Assembly (NCBI GenBank): GCA_021846605.1
Contig: JAJZWQ010000024.1
Coordinates: 1-27,369, forward strand
Source of the DNA: Bacillota bacterium
GTDB taxonomy: Bacteria; Bacillota_E; RBS10-35; JAJYVN01
Direction of reading: 5' to 3'
DNA length: 27,369 bases
In this document: positions 7,423 to 15,687 of the stretch, in pieces
Position numbering within the stretch: the stretch's first letter is position 1
Layout of the letters: every line of letters begins with the position of its first letter
Notes under the pieces: model-generated
The model's database searches: none
Told to the model about the DNA's origin: nothing
Seen by the model: the letters and a program-made list of their open reading frames with translations, nothing else
Program-made: the position numbers and the translations under genes

Positions 7423-8136
7423 GTGTATCGCGAGGTCCGTCTCGGTGACGAATTCTATTTCATCCTGTGGGACGATATGACGGATCAGGCGGTGGTGGCG
7501 CGCGGCGAGGTGATCCAATACGCGTCGGATTGGAGCAAGGTGCGGCTCCGCATCGTCGACTCTCCGGTGCGCACCGTGCTGGGGCGGAGCACCTGGATCC
7601 TGCCGGAACGGTTGGATACCGACGCCCGCTCGGCCCGCGCGCACTATCAGCAGCGGGCGCGCGCAGATGTGCGTGTCGCGTTCAGCCCGCTTCCGAATCC
7701 GCGGACAGCGAAGGGGGATCGCCCGGTGGCGGCAGCGACGGAGCACTGGTCAAAGGTGGTCGACGCCTGGGGGGACGTGGACCTGCTTCTGGACACCGTC
7801 GAGTTCGAAAGCGGCTGGCCGGAGAACCAGCAACGGCTGGCCAAGTTGGGCATGATCGCGATCCTCGCCATGCGCCCAGACCTGCTCGCGCTCCTGGAAG
7901 CGCTGGGCCCCAGCGACGAGGCCAGATCCGTGCGCATGGCGCTCGGGGGCGGCGCACTGGCCGGCGCGACCGAGGCCGCGGCCGGGGATCCGCTGCGCCT
8001 GCTGCAGGTGTGGGACGAACTCGACCCGGGCACCCGCGCCAACGCCGCCGCGGACATCCTGGCCCTGCGCGCGGCCCTGGACGAACTGGCCCGGACGGCA
8101 GGGTTGGAGCCGGAACTGGCGCCGTCCCCGGTGTGA
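7423..8136 (+). CDS. Uncharacterised protein with beta-rich N-terminus and helical C-terminus
   Basis: I do not recognise this 237-residue protein. Residues 1-75 (VYREVRLGDEFYFILWDD, VVARGEVIQYASDWSKVRLR, TVLGRSTWILPERL) read as a small beta-barrel. After a Ser/Pro linker, residues 100-237 are mostly Ala/Leu-rich helix (NQQRLAKLGMIAILAMRPDL, LALRAALDELARTAG). No signal peptide or membrane segment is seen, so it is probably cytosolic. GTG at 7423 is preferred because AGGGGAGG lies 10 nt upstream; an ATG at 7384 is in frame but lacks a ribosome site. It is convergent with the AraC gene that follows. Confidence 0.7.
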   Translation: MYREVRLGDEFYFILWDDMTDQAVVARGEVIQYASDWSKVRLRIVDSPVRTVLGRSTWILPERLDTDARSARAHYQQRARADVRVAFSPLPNPRTAKGDRPVAAATEHWSKVVDAWGDVDLLLDTVEFESGWPENQQRLAKLGMIAILAMRPDLLALLEALGPSDEARSVRMALGGGALAGATEAAAGDPLRLLQVWDELDPGTRANAAADILALRAALDELARTAGLEPELAPSPV

Positions 8137-8140
8137 GCCG

Positions 8141-8154
8141 GGGCGGCGCCGCCC
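8141..8154. terminator. Short GC palindrome between convergent genes
   Basis: GGGCGGCGCCGCCC at 8141-8154 is a perfect palindrome in the 19-nt gap between two convergent genes. It could serve both strands as a terminator stem, but there is no T tract and the stem has no real loop. Confidence 0.3.
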
Positions 8155-8155
8155 G

Positions 8156-9103
8156 CTATGCGTCCTCCCCCTCGGCGGCATCGCCGAACAGTGCCTGGCG
8201 GTACTCCCGGGGGGTCTGTCCCACCAAGCGCTTGAAGACCCGGTTGAAGTTGCTGAGGTCGCGGAAGCCGACCGCGTAGCACACGGTCGAGACCCGGGTC
8301 TGCGGCTGGCGCAGGAGTTCCTGCGCGCGGTGCACGCGTCGCGCGTTGATGTATTCCGGGATGGTGGTGCCGGTGGCCTCCCTGAACAGGGCGCTGAAGT
8401 AGCTGGGGGCGAAGGCGGCCTGGCGCGCCAGATCCTCGCGCGAGATCGGGCGGGTCAGGTTGCGCTCGATGTAGGCCAGGACCTGTTCGATCTCTGGCCT
8501 GCCGGCGTCGCCCGCCCCTTCGGGCGCCGGCGCGGCGGCCTGGCCGACCCCGGTGTCCCGGCAGTGCCGCCACAGGCGCAGGCACAACTCGGCCAGCGCG
8601 GCGCGGCAGGCCTCGGCGCCGCCGCGGTCACGGGCCAGCGCGGCCTGGCCGACGCGGCCGATCAGGTGCTCGATGGCCTGCCCGCTGCTCCCCCGCAACC
8701 CCACGCCCCCCTGGCCGGAGCCAGCGCGCCGCAGCACGCCCGCCAGCGCCTCGCGCACCTCGCCCTCGGGCAGGAGTTGCGCATCGAACTGCAGCAACTG
8801 CGCGCCGCAGGCCCAGCCGGCGTCCGCCGCCAACGCGTGCTCCCCCCCGGCGGGCACGGGCAACAGCAGGTGCGCGGCGGCCACCAGATCCCGCCCCGAG
8901 TGGACGAGCGTCCCCCGGCCGGTCTGGATGTGGTAGAACTCCACGAACGGATGGGCGTGCACGGTCTCCCGCTCCCCGGACGGTAACCAGCGGCGCACAA
9001 GCCGGACGGGGACAGCCCGCCCGCTGTGTTGGCGCCCGGCATCCTGGGCACAGGCGCCCAGTCCCACGAAACACACCCCCCGCGCAGGTCGACGCCTGCG
9101 CAT
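8156..9103 (-). CDS. AraC-family transcriptional regulator (first of a divergent pair)
   Basis: The C-terminal 100 residues form a double helix-turn-helix AraC domain: PISREDLARQAAFAPSYFSA and IPEYINARRVHRAQELL, then VSTVCYAVGFRDLSNFNRVF and VGQTPREYRQ, the classic C-terminal signature. The N-terminal part has a cupin-like sensor (VHAHPFVEFYHIQTGRGTLV, LLLPVPAGGEHAL), as in sugar-sensing AraC proteins. The ligand is unknown. ATG at 9103 gives 315 residues; ATG at 9124 is also possible, and neither has a strong ribosome site. It diverges from a second AraC gene across about 250 bases. Confidence 0.82.
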   Translation of the reverse strand: MRRRRPARGVCFVGLGACAQDAGRQHSGRAVPVRLVRRWLPSGERETVHAHPFVEFYHIQTGRGTLVHSGRDLVAAAHLLLPVPAGGEHALAADAGWACGAQLLQFDAQLLPEGEVREALAGVLRRAGSGQGGVGLRGSSGQAIEHLIGRVGQAALARDRGGAEACRAALAELCLRLWRHCRDTGVGQAAAPAPEGAGDAGRPEIEQVLAYIERNLTRPISREDLARQAAFAPSYFSALFREATGTTIPEYINARRVHRAQELLRQPQTRVSTVCYAVGFRDLSNFNRVFKRLVGQTPREYRQALFGDAAEGEDA

Positions 9104-9354
9104 CGATCCCGGCCATTCTGCCATCGGGCGCGGGGCGCGACATTGCCGGATCCGGCAGAGTCTTTCACGTTTCTGACATTTCCGGAGTCCTTGCCGCGCC
9201 ACCCGATCCGGCGCCCGCGACCGGAGCGGCAGGAGGCATCCCGCCACTGTCGTAATGGGTACGGCGTGACGGACCGTTCCCGCTGGCGCGGGAGGCATTA
9301 CGGCGTATCCGGCCCGTGGCCGCACCGCCTCCCTGGTGGCAGGGGGGCAGGGCG
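9104..9354. promoter_or_regulatory. Shared regulatory region between divergent AraC genes
   Basis: This 251-base gap carries several ordered repeats. GACATTGCCGGA (9139-9150) recurs as GACATTTCCGGA (9175-9186), 36 bases on. TACGGCGT occurs at 9260-9267 and 9299-9306, 39 bases apart. CGTAATG (9251-9257) is inverted as CATTACG (9296-9302). GCCGGATCCGGC (9145-9156) is a palindrome overlapping the first repeat. AraC proteins commonly bind spaced direct half-sites, so these are operator candidates. I cannot assign promoters with confidence. Confidence 0.5.
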
Positions 9355-10290
9355 GTGAGGCATGTGGGCCCGGCCCGAATGGCTGTCGCAACCCGGTTGT
9401 GCCCGTCCTACCGCCACCTGCGCAGGCACGGCCGCAATCGTTTGCGCGCCGAGGGGTTGTCTCTGCGACGTCCGGCGCCCACCCCGCCCGAGCCCTGCCC
9501 TCCCGACGGTCTCTTCCACGGGCATGCGTTGCATCGTATCGTGCTCATCCGCGGAGTGGGCGGCCAGTTGCGGCTGCCCGATGGTTGCTGCTGCCTGCGC
9601 CGCGGGGACGCCATCATCCTGCCGGCCGGGCGGGCGCACGCGGTCCGCGCGCTGCGGGACGAGGACCTGCGCCCCCTGACGGTCGCGTTCGCCGCCGAGC
9701 ATACCCTGACGGTCGCCATGCAGCCCCTGTGGGACGAGATCGCGGCGGGCCCCCCCGTCATCCACTGCCGGCCGGCCGCCCGCGCCGAGGCGGAGCGCTT
9801 GGTCCGCCGGATTCGCTGCGAACAGCACCGGGAGCGGCGCGCCAGTTCTCTGGCCGTGCGCGCCTACCTGCTCTCGCTGCTGGTGCTGCTGTACCGGCGG
9901 ACCCCGCACGCGCCGACGCCCGCGGCCCCGGTGGAGTCCGCACTGAGCGCCGTGGCGGCGCACATGGAGTCCCACTACCCCGAGCCACTCCACGTGGAGG
10001 ACTTGGCGGCGCGGGCCCATCTGAGCCCGCGCCAGTTCGTCACCCGCTTCAAGCGCGCCTATGGCGAGACGCCGGCGCGCCACCTCACCCGCCTGCGGAT
10101 CGCGGCCGCCCAGGAGTTGCTGCGGTCGGCCCCGCGGACCATCGCCGACATCGCGCGCGACGTGGGGTACGAGAGCCTCTCGCACTTCTACCGCACCTTC
10201 CTGCAGTCGACCGGCGTACCACCCGGGCGCTACCGGCAGCTGGCGGCCCCTGAGGCCGCACAGCCGCCCGCTCCCGAGCCGCTGGACTGA
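9355..10290 (+). CDS. AraC-family transcriptional regulator (second of a divergent pair)
   Basis: The last 100 residues are an AraC DNA-binding domain: PLHVEDLAARAHLSPRQFVT, ARHLTRLRIAAAQELL, TIADIARDVGYESLSHFYRT and a C-terminal PPGRYRQ. The N-terminal half is a cupin-type sensor (VGGQLRLPDGCCCLRRGDAI, LPAGRAHAVRAL), more compact than in its divergent neighbour and not obviously a recent duplicate of it. GTG at 9355 is chosen because AGGGGGG lies 7 nt upstream (311 residues); an ATG at 9394 is an alternative. No obvious target operon is adjacent other than the following sporulation operon, which has its own promoter-like sequence. Confidence 0.8.
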   Translation: MRHVGPARMAVATRLCPSYRHLRRHGRNRLRAEGLSLRRPAPTPPEPCPPDGLFHGHALHRIVLIRGVGGQLRLPDGCCCLRRGDAIILPAGRAHAVRALRDEDLRPLTVAFAAEHTLTVAMQPLWDEIAAGPPVIHCRPAARAEAERLVRRIRCEQHRERRASSLAVRAYLLSLLVLLYRRTPHAPTPAAPVESALSAVAAHMESHYPEPLHVEDLAARAHLSPRQFVTRFKRAYGETPARHLTRLRIAAAQELLRSAPRTIADIARDVGYESLSHFYRTFLQSTGVPPGRYRQLAAPEAAQPPAPEPLD

Positions 10291-10312
10291 GCGGAGCGCG
10301 TCGGCGGCGCGT

Positions 10313-10342
10313 GCAAGCTCCGGCGCCCCCCGGGACATCCTA
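10313..10342 (+). promoter_or_regulatory. Putative forespore (sigma-G/F) promoter of the spoVAF operon
   Basis: GCAAG (10313-10317), an 18-nt spacer and CATCCTA (10336-10342) resemble the forespore consensus gHATR - 17/18 nt - CATnnTA: four of five positions at -35, and at -10 all the fixed positions. A start near 10350 would place the GGGGGG ribosome site about 12 nt into the mRNA. spoVAF is a sigma-G gene in Bacillus. The call is by eye. Confidence 0.5.
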
Positions 10343-10374
10343 GCCACCACCTGAGGTCCACCGGGGGGATGGCC

Positions 10375-11949
10375 ATGCCGGGGGTCGATGTGTTGCAGGA
10401 GGTGCTCACCTCCGCCTCCCAGGAGCGTCCCGAGGCGCACCCGTTAGTCCGCGACATCGACGCCAACATCGACCGCTTCAACCGACTGCTCGGCTATGGC
10501 GAGAGCTACGACATCATCCTGCGTCGCTTCCGCGTGGCGGGCGTTCAGGTTGCCGCCTACGTGATCAACGGCTTTTTCACCACCCTGACCAACCTGGAGA
10601 TGCTCAAGCAGGTGGCGGCGGCCGAGTCCTGGGTGCTCCCCGACGGTGGAGGCCGGGACATCGACGCCCCGACCGAACCCGGCAGCCGCCTGCGGATGCT
10701 GAAGACCCTGCTCAGCGACAAGTTGGCCTACTCCCAGGTCGTCGTGGTCCAGGACTTCGACGCAGCCGTTCTGCAACTGCTCTCCGGGCCCATGATCGTG
10801 CTCGTCGACGGCGAGACCAGCGTGATCGTGATCGACACCCGCTACTATCCGGACCGCGATCCGAGCTCCCCGCACGTCGAACGCTTGATGCGCGGACCCC
10901 GGGACGCGTTCATCGAGAACATCATCGACAACACCGCCCTGATCCGGCGGCGCGTGCGCGACCCCGGCCTGCGCTTCGAGATGATCAAGGGGCACGTGGG
11001 CCGCCGCAGCAAGACCGACGTCGCGGTCGCCTACATCAAGGGCCTGACCGACCCCCAGCTGGTGGCCACGGTTCGGGAACGCCTGGAGGCCATCGATATC
11101 GACGGCATCCCCATGGCCGAGCAACCCATCGCCGAACTGGTCACACGCCAGAAGTGGAACCCCTTCCCCACCTATCGCATGACCGAACGGCCGGACGTGG
11201 CGGCCGAGAACCTGCTGAACGGCCACGTGCTGATCATCGTAGACACCACCCCCGTGGCCATCACGCTCCCGGTCTCCGTGTTCCAGTTGCTGCAGCACCC
11301 CGAGGACTACCACGTGGCCCCGACCTTCGGCACCTGGCTGCGGCTGATGGAGTGGTTCGCCCTGGTCACCGCCACCCTGGTGCCGGCGGTGTGGTTGCTC
11401 TTGGCCACCCACCCCGGGATCCTGGCGCGGCTGCCGGCGCTCTCCTTCGTCGGGTCGCAGAAGCCGTCCCCGATCCCGCTACCGCTGCAGTTCATCCTGG
11501 CGGAGTTCAGCATCGACGTGCTGCGCAGGGCCGTGTTGAACAGTGCGGCCGCGCTGGCGACCTCGTTCGGGATCCTGGGGGCCGTGGTCCTGGGCCAGGT
11601 GGCCACCAAGGTGAACCTGTTCTCCCCCGAGGCCCTGCTCTACCTGGTGGGCGCGGCCATCGCCTCCTTCGCCATCTCCAACCTGGAGCTGGGGATGGCC
11701 TCGCGGTTGGTGCGCATCAGCCTGATCGTCCTGGAGTGGGTGATGTCCCTTCCCGGACTGGTCCTGGGCGTGATCTTCTGGCTCGTGATGCTGCTGCGCA
11801 CGGACGCCCTGGGCCGAAGCTACCTGTGGCCGCTCATCCCCTTCGACTGGCGCTCGCTGCGCTCGGTGCTGATCCGCGAACCGGTGACCGGACGGGTGCC
11901 GCGGCCCCACATGCTGGACCCATTGGACCGGTGGCGCAGTGCACACTAG
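10375..11949 (+). CDS. spoVAF: Spore germination membrane protein SpoVAF (GerA-family A subunit)
   Basis: SpoVAF is a forespore inner-membrane protein of the GerA A-subunit superfamily; recent Bacillus work gives it a role in amplifying germination through ion release. The 524-residue protein has a long soluble N-terminal domain with family blocks RGPRDAFIENIIDNTALIRR, HVGRRSKTDVAVAYI and WNPFPTYRMTERPD. A membrane half from about residue 320 follows (FALVTATLVPAVWLLL, IPLPLQFILAEFSIDVLRR, LYLVGAAIASFAISNLELGM), ending in RSYLWPLIPFDWRSL. These blocks fit SpoVAF rather than nutrient-receptor GerAA proteins. ATG at 10375 has GGGGGG 6 nt upstream. The gene is separated from the spoVA operon at 21-24 kb and overlaps the next gene by 11 bases. 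Confidence 0.88.
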   Translation: MPGVDVLQEVLTSASQERPEAHPLVRDIDANIDRFNRLLGYGESYDIILRRFRVAGVQVAAYVINGFFTTLTNLEMLKQVAAAESWVLPDGGGRDIDAPTEPGSRLRMLKTLLSDKLAYSQVVVVQDFDAAVLQLLSGPMIVLVDGETSVIVIDTRYYPDRDPSSPHVERLMRGPRDAFIENIIDNTALIRRRVRDPGLRFEMIKGHVGRRSKTDVAVAYIKGLTDPQLVATVRERLEAIDIDGIPMAEQPIAELVTRQKWNPFPTYRMTERPDVAAENLLNGHVLIIVDTTPVAITLPVSVFQLLQHPEDYHVAPTFGTWLRLMEWFALVTATLVPAVWLLLATHPGILARLPALSFVGSQKPSPIPLPLQFILAEFSIDVLRRAVLNSAAALATSFGILGAVVLGQVATKVNLFSPEALLYLVGAAIASFAISNLELGMASRLVRISLIVLEWVMSLPGLVLGVIFWLVMLLRTDALGRSYLWPLIPFDWRSLRSVLIREPVTGRVPRPHMLDPLDRWRSAH

Positions 11950-12925
11950 CACGCACCTGTTCCACGCGGTGCACCTGCCGCCGTCGCCGCATATGGTGTT
12001 CACGGTGCCGATCCTGGTGGGGCTGGGGTTCGGGGTCCTCACGCGGGCAACACTGTTGGCGGTGGATTCCGGTCCGTTCCCCTCACGGCCGCACGGGGAG
12101 ATCAACTTCATCTTCCTGGGGTTCGTGGCGGCGGTCCTCGGCGCCCTGGCGCCGGCGGCGCTGCTCACCGAGAACTACACGGCGGGGGTGTTCCTGGCCC
12201 TGGGCGTCAGCCAGTTCCACACCGTGCGCCAGATCGAGCGGGACATGCTGCTCGCCCTGGACCACGCCGCCCTGGTCCCGCGCGGCCACCCCTATGTGGA
12301 GGGCATGGCCATGATGCTGGAGACACGGAACTACCTGGTGATGGCGGTGGCCCTGGCCACCACCAGCGTCGCCGTCCTGGCGGGCCCCCTGCCGGGCGCG
12401 GCGCTGGGCGTGCTATCCGCGGTCGGCGTGCCGGCCATGGCCAGCGTCGGGGTGCAGGTGGGCAGCCGCGCGCATGTGCGGGTCGTCCCCGTGGAGCACA
12501 GGGAGCAGGCCCTGCGGATCAACGGTGTCAGCGTCCTCCCCGATCCCGGTCGGCCGGAGGTCGACGCTCTGGACGCCGCGGTGGGGATCCGCGTCGAACC
12601 GCAGAGCATGAGCACGCGCCTGACATTGGCCGAGCCCGGACAGCGTCAGGCCATCCTCCACAACATCGCCGCCCACCTGGGGACGCGCTCGGCCAGCGCC
12701 CCCCATCCCGACGACCCCGGGCGCATCCGCGCCCTGCTCCCCCACGCCGCGCTCGATCCTGCCAGCGGCGCGCTACTCCTGCTGTGCTACCCGCAGGTGC
12801 CCGACCACACCCGCCTCCTGCGGGCCGTGCGGCAGACGCCCCTGCTGGAGTCCCTGACCCACTGGGGCCTGCGGCGCCTGCCCCCGGGCGGTCCGGGCCC
12901 GGCCGCAGGGGCGTCCGGCCGGTGA
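11939..12925 (+). CDS. YIEGIA-family membrane protein (sporulation-associated)
   Basis: YIEGIA-family proteins are conserved in spore formers and named after a motif seen here as YVEGMA (119-124), within PRGHPYVEGMAMMLETRNYL. Of 328 residues, the N-terminal 170 contain about five hydrophobic segments (FTVPILVGLGFGVLTRATLL, INFIFLGFVAAVLGALAPAA, NYLVMAVALATTSVAVLAGP). The C-terminal 150 are soluble and end in a Pro/Gly-rich tail. The biochemical function is unknown; I recall a Bacillus homologue (YphB/SeaA) tied to spore envelope assembly, without certainty. GTG at 11939 lies inside the end of spoVAF and the stop overlaps the corA start by 4 bases, so the three genes are one translationally coupled unit. 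Confidence 0.78.
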   Translation: MHTSTHLFHAVHLPPSPHMVFTVPILVGLGFGVLTRATLLAVDSGPFPSRPHGEINFIFLGFVAAVLGALAPAALLTENYTAGVFLALGVSQFHTVRQIERDMLLALDHAALVPRGHPYVEGMAMMLETRNYLVMAVALATTSVAVLAGPLPGAALGVLSAVGVPAMASVGVQVGSRAHVRVVPVEHREQALRINGVSVLPDPGRPEVDALDAAVGIRVEPQSMSTRLTLAEPGQRQAILHNIAAHLGTRSASAPHPDDPGRIRALLPHAALDPASGALLLLCYPQVPDHTRLLRAVRQTPLLESLTHWGLRRLPPGGPGPAAGASGR

Positions 12926-13899
12926 CCCCTCTGCGCTTCGACGGCGGCAACGCGGAGGCGCTGCACCCCCAGGACATGCCCGCCTCGCCCGGAGGGGGCA
13001 TCTGGTGCGATGTGGCGCGCCCCGACCTCCCCGAGCCGGACGCCGAGGGGCAGGGCCTGCCCCGCTGGCTGGCCGCCCTGCACCCGTTGCTCCGCGCCCG
13101 ACTGCGCCACCCGCCAACCCTCGGCTCGCCGCTGCCCCAGCCGGACGCGGTCTATATCTGCGTGGACGCCACCCCCCAGGCCGCGGTCGCCGCCGCCAAG
13201 GGCCACGGCCCGCGGGAGCGCGCGGCCGTGGACGTGGTGCTCGGCCGGGACTTCGCCATCACGGTGCACGATTCCGGGATGTCTGAGTGGGAGGACATCC
13301 ACCGGGCGTTCGGCGAGGGCCGGCGCCGCGCCGAGGGGCTGGACATGGCGCTCTACGAGGCCCTGAACGGGTTGGTCACGCGCCAGCAACGGGCCGCGCA
13401 GGCCCTGAACCTGCGGGCCGAGGGTGTGGGCCAGCGCGTGGTCCGTGCCCGCGACCACCACGTGCTGGACGAGATCGTGGAGGTCCGGCGCTTGGCGATC
13501 GCCCTCCGCGGGGCGCTGGCACCCACGGAGGCGGGGTTGGAGCTTCTGACCACCGGCGGCGGGGACAGTCCGGTGACCGACGCGGCCCGGCCCTACTTCG
13601 CCGAACTGCACCGCCAGGCGTCCGGCGCCCTGCAGGTGGTCGAGGAGACGCGCGCGGCGATGGGCGAGGCCGTCGAGGGATACACCTCTGTGCAGTCGAC
13701 GCAGATGAACCGCATCATGCAACTCTTCACGGTCCTGGCCGTCCTGCTGATGCCGGCCACCATGGTGGCGTCGATCTACGGGATGAACTTCCGGATCCCC
13801 GAATATCACTGGCGGCTCGGTTACCCGTGGGCCCTGGGGGTGATGGGGGCGGTCACCGGGGGCTTCTACCTGTATGTGCGCCTGCGACGCTGGCTGTGA
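12922..13899 (+). CDS. CorA-family divalent cation channel
   Basis: CorA proteins are pentameric Mg/Co channels of the inner membrane. The 325-residue protein has a soluble alpha/beta domain, long helices (EIVEVRRLAIALRGALAPTE, the stalk region), then two C-terminal membrane helices. They flank the defining selectivity motif YGMNF (286-290): FTVLAVLLMPATMVASI before it and WALGVMGAVTGGFYLYV after it, ending RLRRWL. GTG at 12922 overlaps the previous stop as GTGA. Its position as third gene behind spoVAF and a YIEGIA gene suggests a forespore role in ion handling rather than housekeeping Mg uptake; that is inference from context. Confidence 0.87.
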   Translation: MTPLRFDGGNAEALHPQDMPASPGGGIWCDVARPDLPEPDAEGQGLPRWLAALHPLLRARLRHPPTLGSPLPQPDAVYICVDATPQAAVAAAKGHGPRERAAVDVVLGRDFAITVHDSGMSEWEDIHRAFGEGRRRAEGLDMALYEALNGLVTRQQRAAQALNLRAEGVGQRVVRARDHHVLDEIVEVRRLAIALRGALAPTEAGLELLTTGGGDSPVTDAARPYFAELHRQASGALQVVEETRAAMGEAVEGYTSVQSTQMNRIMQLFTVLAVLLMPATMVASIYGMNFRIPEYHWRLGYPWALGVMGAVTGGFYLYVRLRRWL

Positions 13900-14217
13900 C
13901 CCGGAGTGGCACGCCGCGCTCAGCCACCCTGACGCCGGAAGGCCAGGATCCGGTGGTGGTCGGCCTCCAGCAGCTCTGTACAGCGCACCCGCCTTGGGCG
14001 ACCTGAGCTTGCTGTCGGCAGGCCGGTAGTGGTAGGTTGAGGCAGGTCCGGCACGGATGTTACTCGGGGACCATGAGGAGGCAAGGGCTACGGGTGCCGG
14101 TGGCTTGGCTCGAAGGTGTCAACAGCAAGGTCGCGTAACCACGCTCGAAGAGATCGACCTACTGCCGGGGGCGTCCTCTGGGATGGCTCCGAGCTTCCAA
14201 CGAAGGGACAGGAGGCC
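13900..14217 (+). other. Gene-free stretch before the PspA-VWA pair
   Basis: These 318 bases hold no ORF I can support. Base composition becomes visibly less GC-rich towards 14217, matching the following two genes. TTGCTG (14009-14014) and a weak TAGGTT 18 nt later could be a promoter, but the match is poor. A 21-codon ORF starting at 14072 has no ribosome site and no similarity I recognise. Confidence 0.4.
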
Positions 14218-14991
14218 GTGCCTTTTAGATGGCGGGAGATGTTTGAGAAGGAAAACGAACTCGTCAAGGCAAAGGTAAACGAAGCCATTGACGCCCATGC
14301 CGATCCCAAGGCGCAGTTAGCTTTGACCATTCGCGGACTCCAAGATCAGCACGACCAACTGGAGCACGCCTGTGCGACGGTGATGGCTCAGGCGAAAACC
14401 TTGGGCGACAAACTGCAAAGGGACCTGGCCCAACAAGCGAATTTGGAGAACCAAGCGCGCGCCGCTCTCGCCGCCGGTCATACCGAGGCTGCGCAGGCCA
14501 TTGCGACCCAGATCGTCGCTGTACGCAACCTCACCGCTTCGGAAAAGCCGGCCTACGAGCAGGCGAAGGCGGCGGCTGATCAGGCGCAACAGGCGTTCAA
14601 GGACAACAGTGACCAGTTGCAGCAAAAAATGGCCGAAGCGAAGCAACTGTCGGCCGAAATCGACCAAGCCGCTATGCAGCACAACGTCAACGAGTCGATG
14701 AAGGCGGTCACCTCCCTGACAAGCCACGTCATCCCGTCATTCGACCAGGTGCGGGACAAGGTCAACGCCCAGTTGGCTCAGGAGCAGGCGGACGCCGCGC
14801 TGGCAGGTGGGCTCAGCGGCGGTGACGGGTCACTGCAAGACGCGCACTTGGCCCGACAGGCGGCGGCGGACGAGGTGTTGGCGAGCCTGGGATCAACACC
14901 TCTCTCTGCGGCAGCAGCGCCAGCTGCGACACCAGCCGCGCCGAGCGAGAAGGGCAGGCACACTGGCGGGTCGCCCATGGACCAGCTGTAA
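14218..14991 (+). CDS. PspA/IM30-family coiled-coil protein
   Basis: PspA/IM30 (Vipp1) proteins are bacterial members of the ESCRT-III superfamily that coat and stabilise stressed membranes. The 257-residue protein starts PFRWREMFEKENELVKAKVN. It continues with the family-type block EAIDAHADPKAQLALTIRGL and a long heptad-rich coiled coil to about residue 185, then an Ala/Pro-rich tail ending in MDQL. GTG at 14218 is given as start, with AAGGGACAGGAGG just upstream; ATG at 14239 (MFEKEN) would match many family starts. Codon choice (GAA, AAG, GTA, ATT) differs from the GC-rich third positions of most neighbours, suggesting transfer. It is followed after 34 nt by a VWA gene and probably forms an operon with it. 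Confidence 0.8.
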   Translation: MPFRWREMFEKENELVKAKVNEAIDAHADPKAQLALTIRGLQDQHDQLEHACATVMAQAKTLGDKLQRDLAQQANLENQARAALAAGHTEAAQAIATQIVAVRNLTASEKPAYEQAKAAADQAQQAFKDNSDQLQQKMAEAKQLSAEIDQAAMQHNVNESMKAVTSLTSHVIPSFDQVRDKVNAQLAQEQADAALAGGLSGGDGSLQDAHLARQAAADEVLASLGSTPLSAAAAPAATPAAPSEKGRHTGGSPMDQL

Positions 14992-15025
14992 GGCATATTG
15001 GACACTTAGGAAGAAGGGATATCCC

Positions 15026-15670
15026 ATGTCCGACATCACTTCTGTTGTTCCGGTCGGCATCGAGATCGAACCGGTCCTCTTGGTCGATAAGTCTGGTTCC
15101 ATGAACTATGCCGCCGCGCACGGTGCCAACGTGTCCCGGTGGGGAGTGGTTACCGAGGCCTTGGGTACCATCGTTGCATCCCTCGGCTCCGCTGACTCTC
15201 AAGCCGAGGGCGAGGCCGCTGCTGGCAAGGACGCGGGTGGCCTGATGACCGTTGTGTTCAGTGACGAGGCTGAAGAAGTGGGGGACCTGAACCCGGCCAA
15301 CTGGCGGGATAAGTGGTCCAAGTTCCACCCTGGTGGCGGCACCCGGATCATGCCCGGATGGAAGCTCGTAGTAGATGACTACTTGGAGGAGTTCGGCGAC
15401 AAGGCTGAGGAAGACCGACCGGCCTTGGTGCTCCTGGTAGTGACCGATGGGGAAGCTACGGACATCGATCAGTTCGAAGCTGAGTGCGCGAAGGCCCACG
15501 GTCACACGTACGTCGCAGTGGCGGTTGTCGGTTATGGTGCTGACCACGACAACACCGTCTCCGCGTACCAAAAGATCGCCGCTGCCAACAACCATATTCA
15601 AGTGTACAACTTCGGTTCGACCACAGACCCTAACCAGTTTGCCGAAGGATTGCTGGCGCTCGTCGGGTGA
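15026..15670 (+). CDS. VWA-domain protein with complete MIDAS
   Basis: The 214-residue protein is essentially one von Willebrand factor A domain. The metal-ion-dependent adhesion site is intact: DKSGSM (Asp21, Ser23, Ser25), Thr106 in GGGTRIMPG and Asp141 in VVTDGEATD. No signal peptide or membrane segment is seen, so it is likely cytosolic and acts by metal-dependent protein binding, as in the TerF/TerY type of stress proteins. ATG at 15026 has AAGGGAT about 5 nt upstream. Like the preceding PspA gene it uses more A/T-ending codons than its surroundings. A strong hairpin closes the pair 34 nt downstream. Partnering with PspA is inferred from the operon. Confidence 0.85.
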   Translation: MSDITSVVPVGIEIEPVLLVDKSGSMNYAAAHGANVSRWGVVTEALGTIVASLGSADSQAEGEAAAGKDAGGLMTVVFSDEAEEVGDLNPANWRDKWSKFHPGGGTRIMPGWKLVVDDYLEEFGDKAEEDRPALVLLVVTDGEATDIDQFEAECAKAHGHTYVAVAVVGYGADHDNTVSAYQKIAAANNHIQVYNFGSTTDPNQFAEGLLALVG

Positions 15671-15687
15671 AGCTTGCGCACCCCACG

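Noticed and set aside
10375..11949. Calling this gene a nutrient-receptor GerAA subunit
   Set aside because: The conserved blocks and the C-terminal YLWPLIPF region fit SpoVAF better, and no GerB- or GerC-type genes follow.
14072..14137. A 21-codon ORF (MRRQGLRVPVAWLEG...) before the PspA gene
   Set aside because: No ribosome site, no similarity, and a length easily met by chance.
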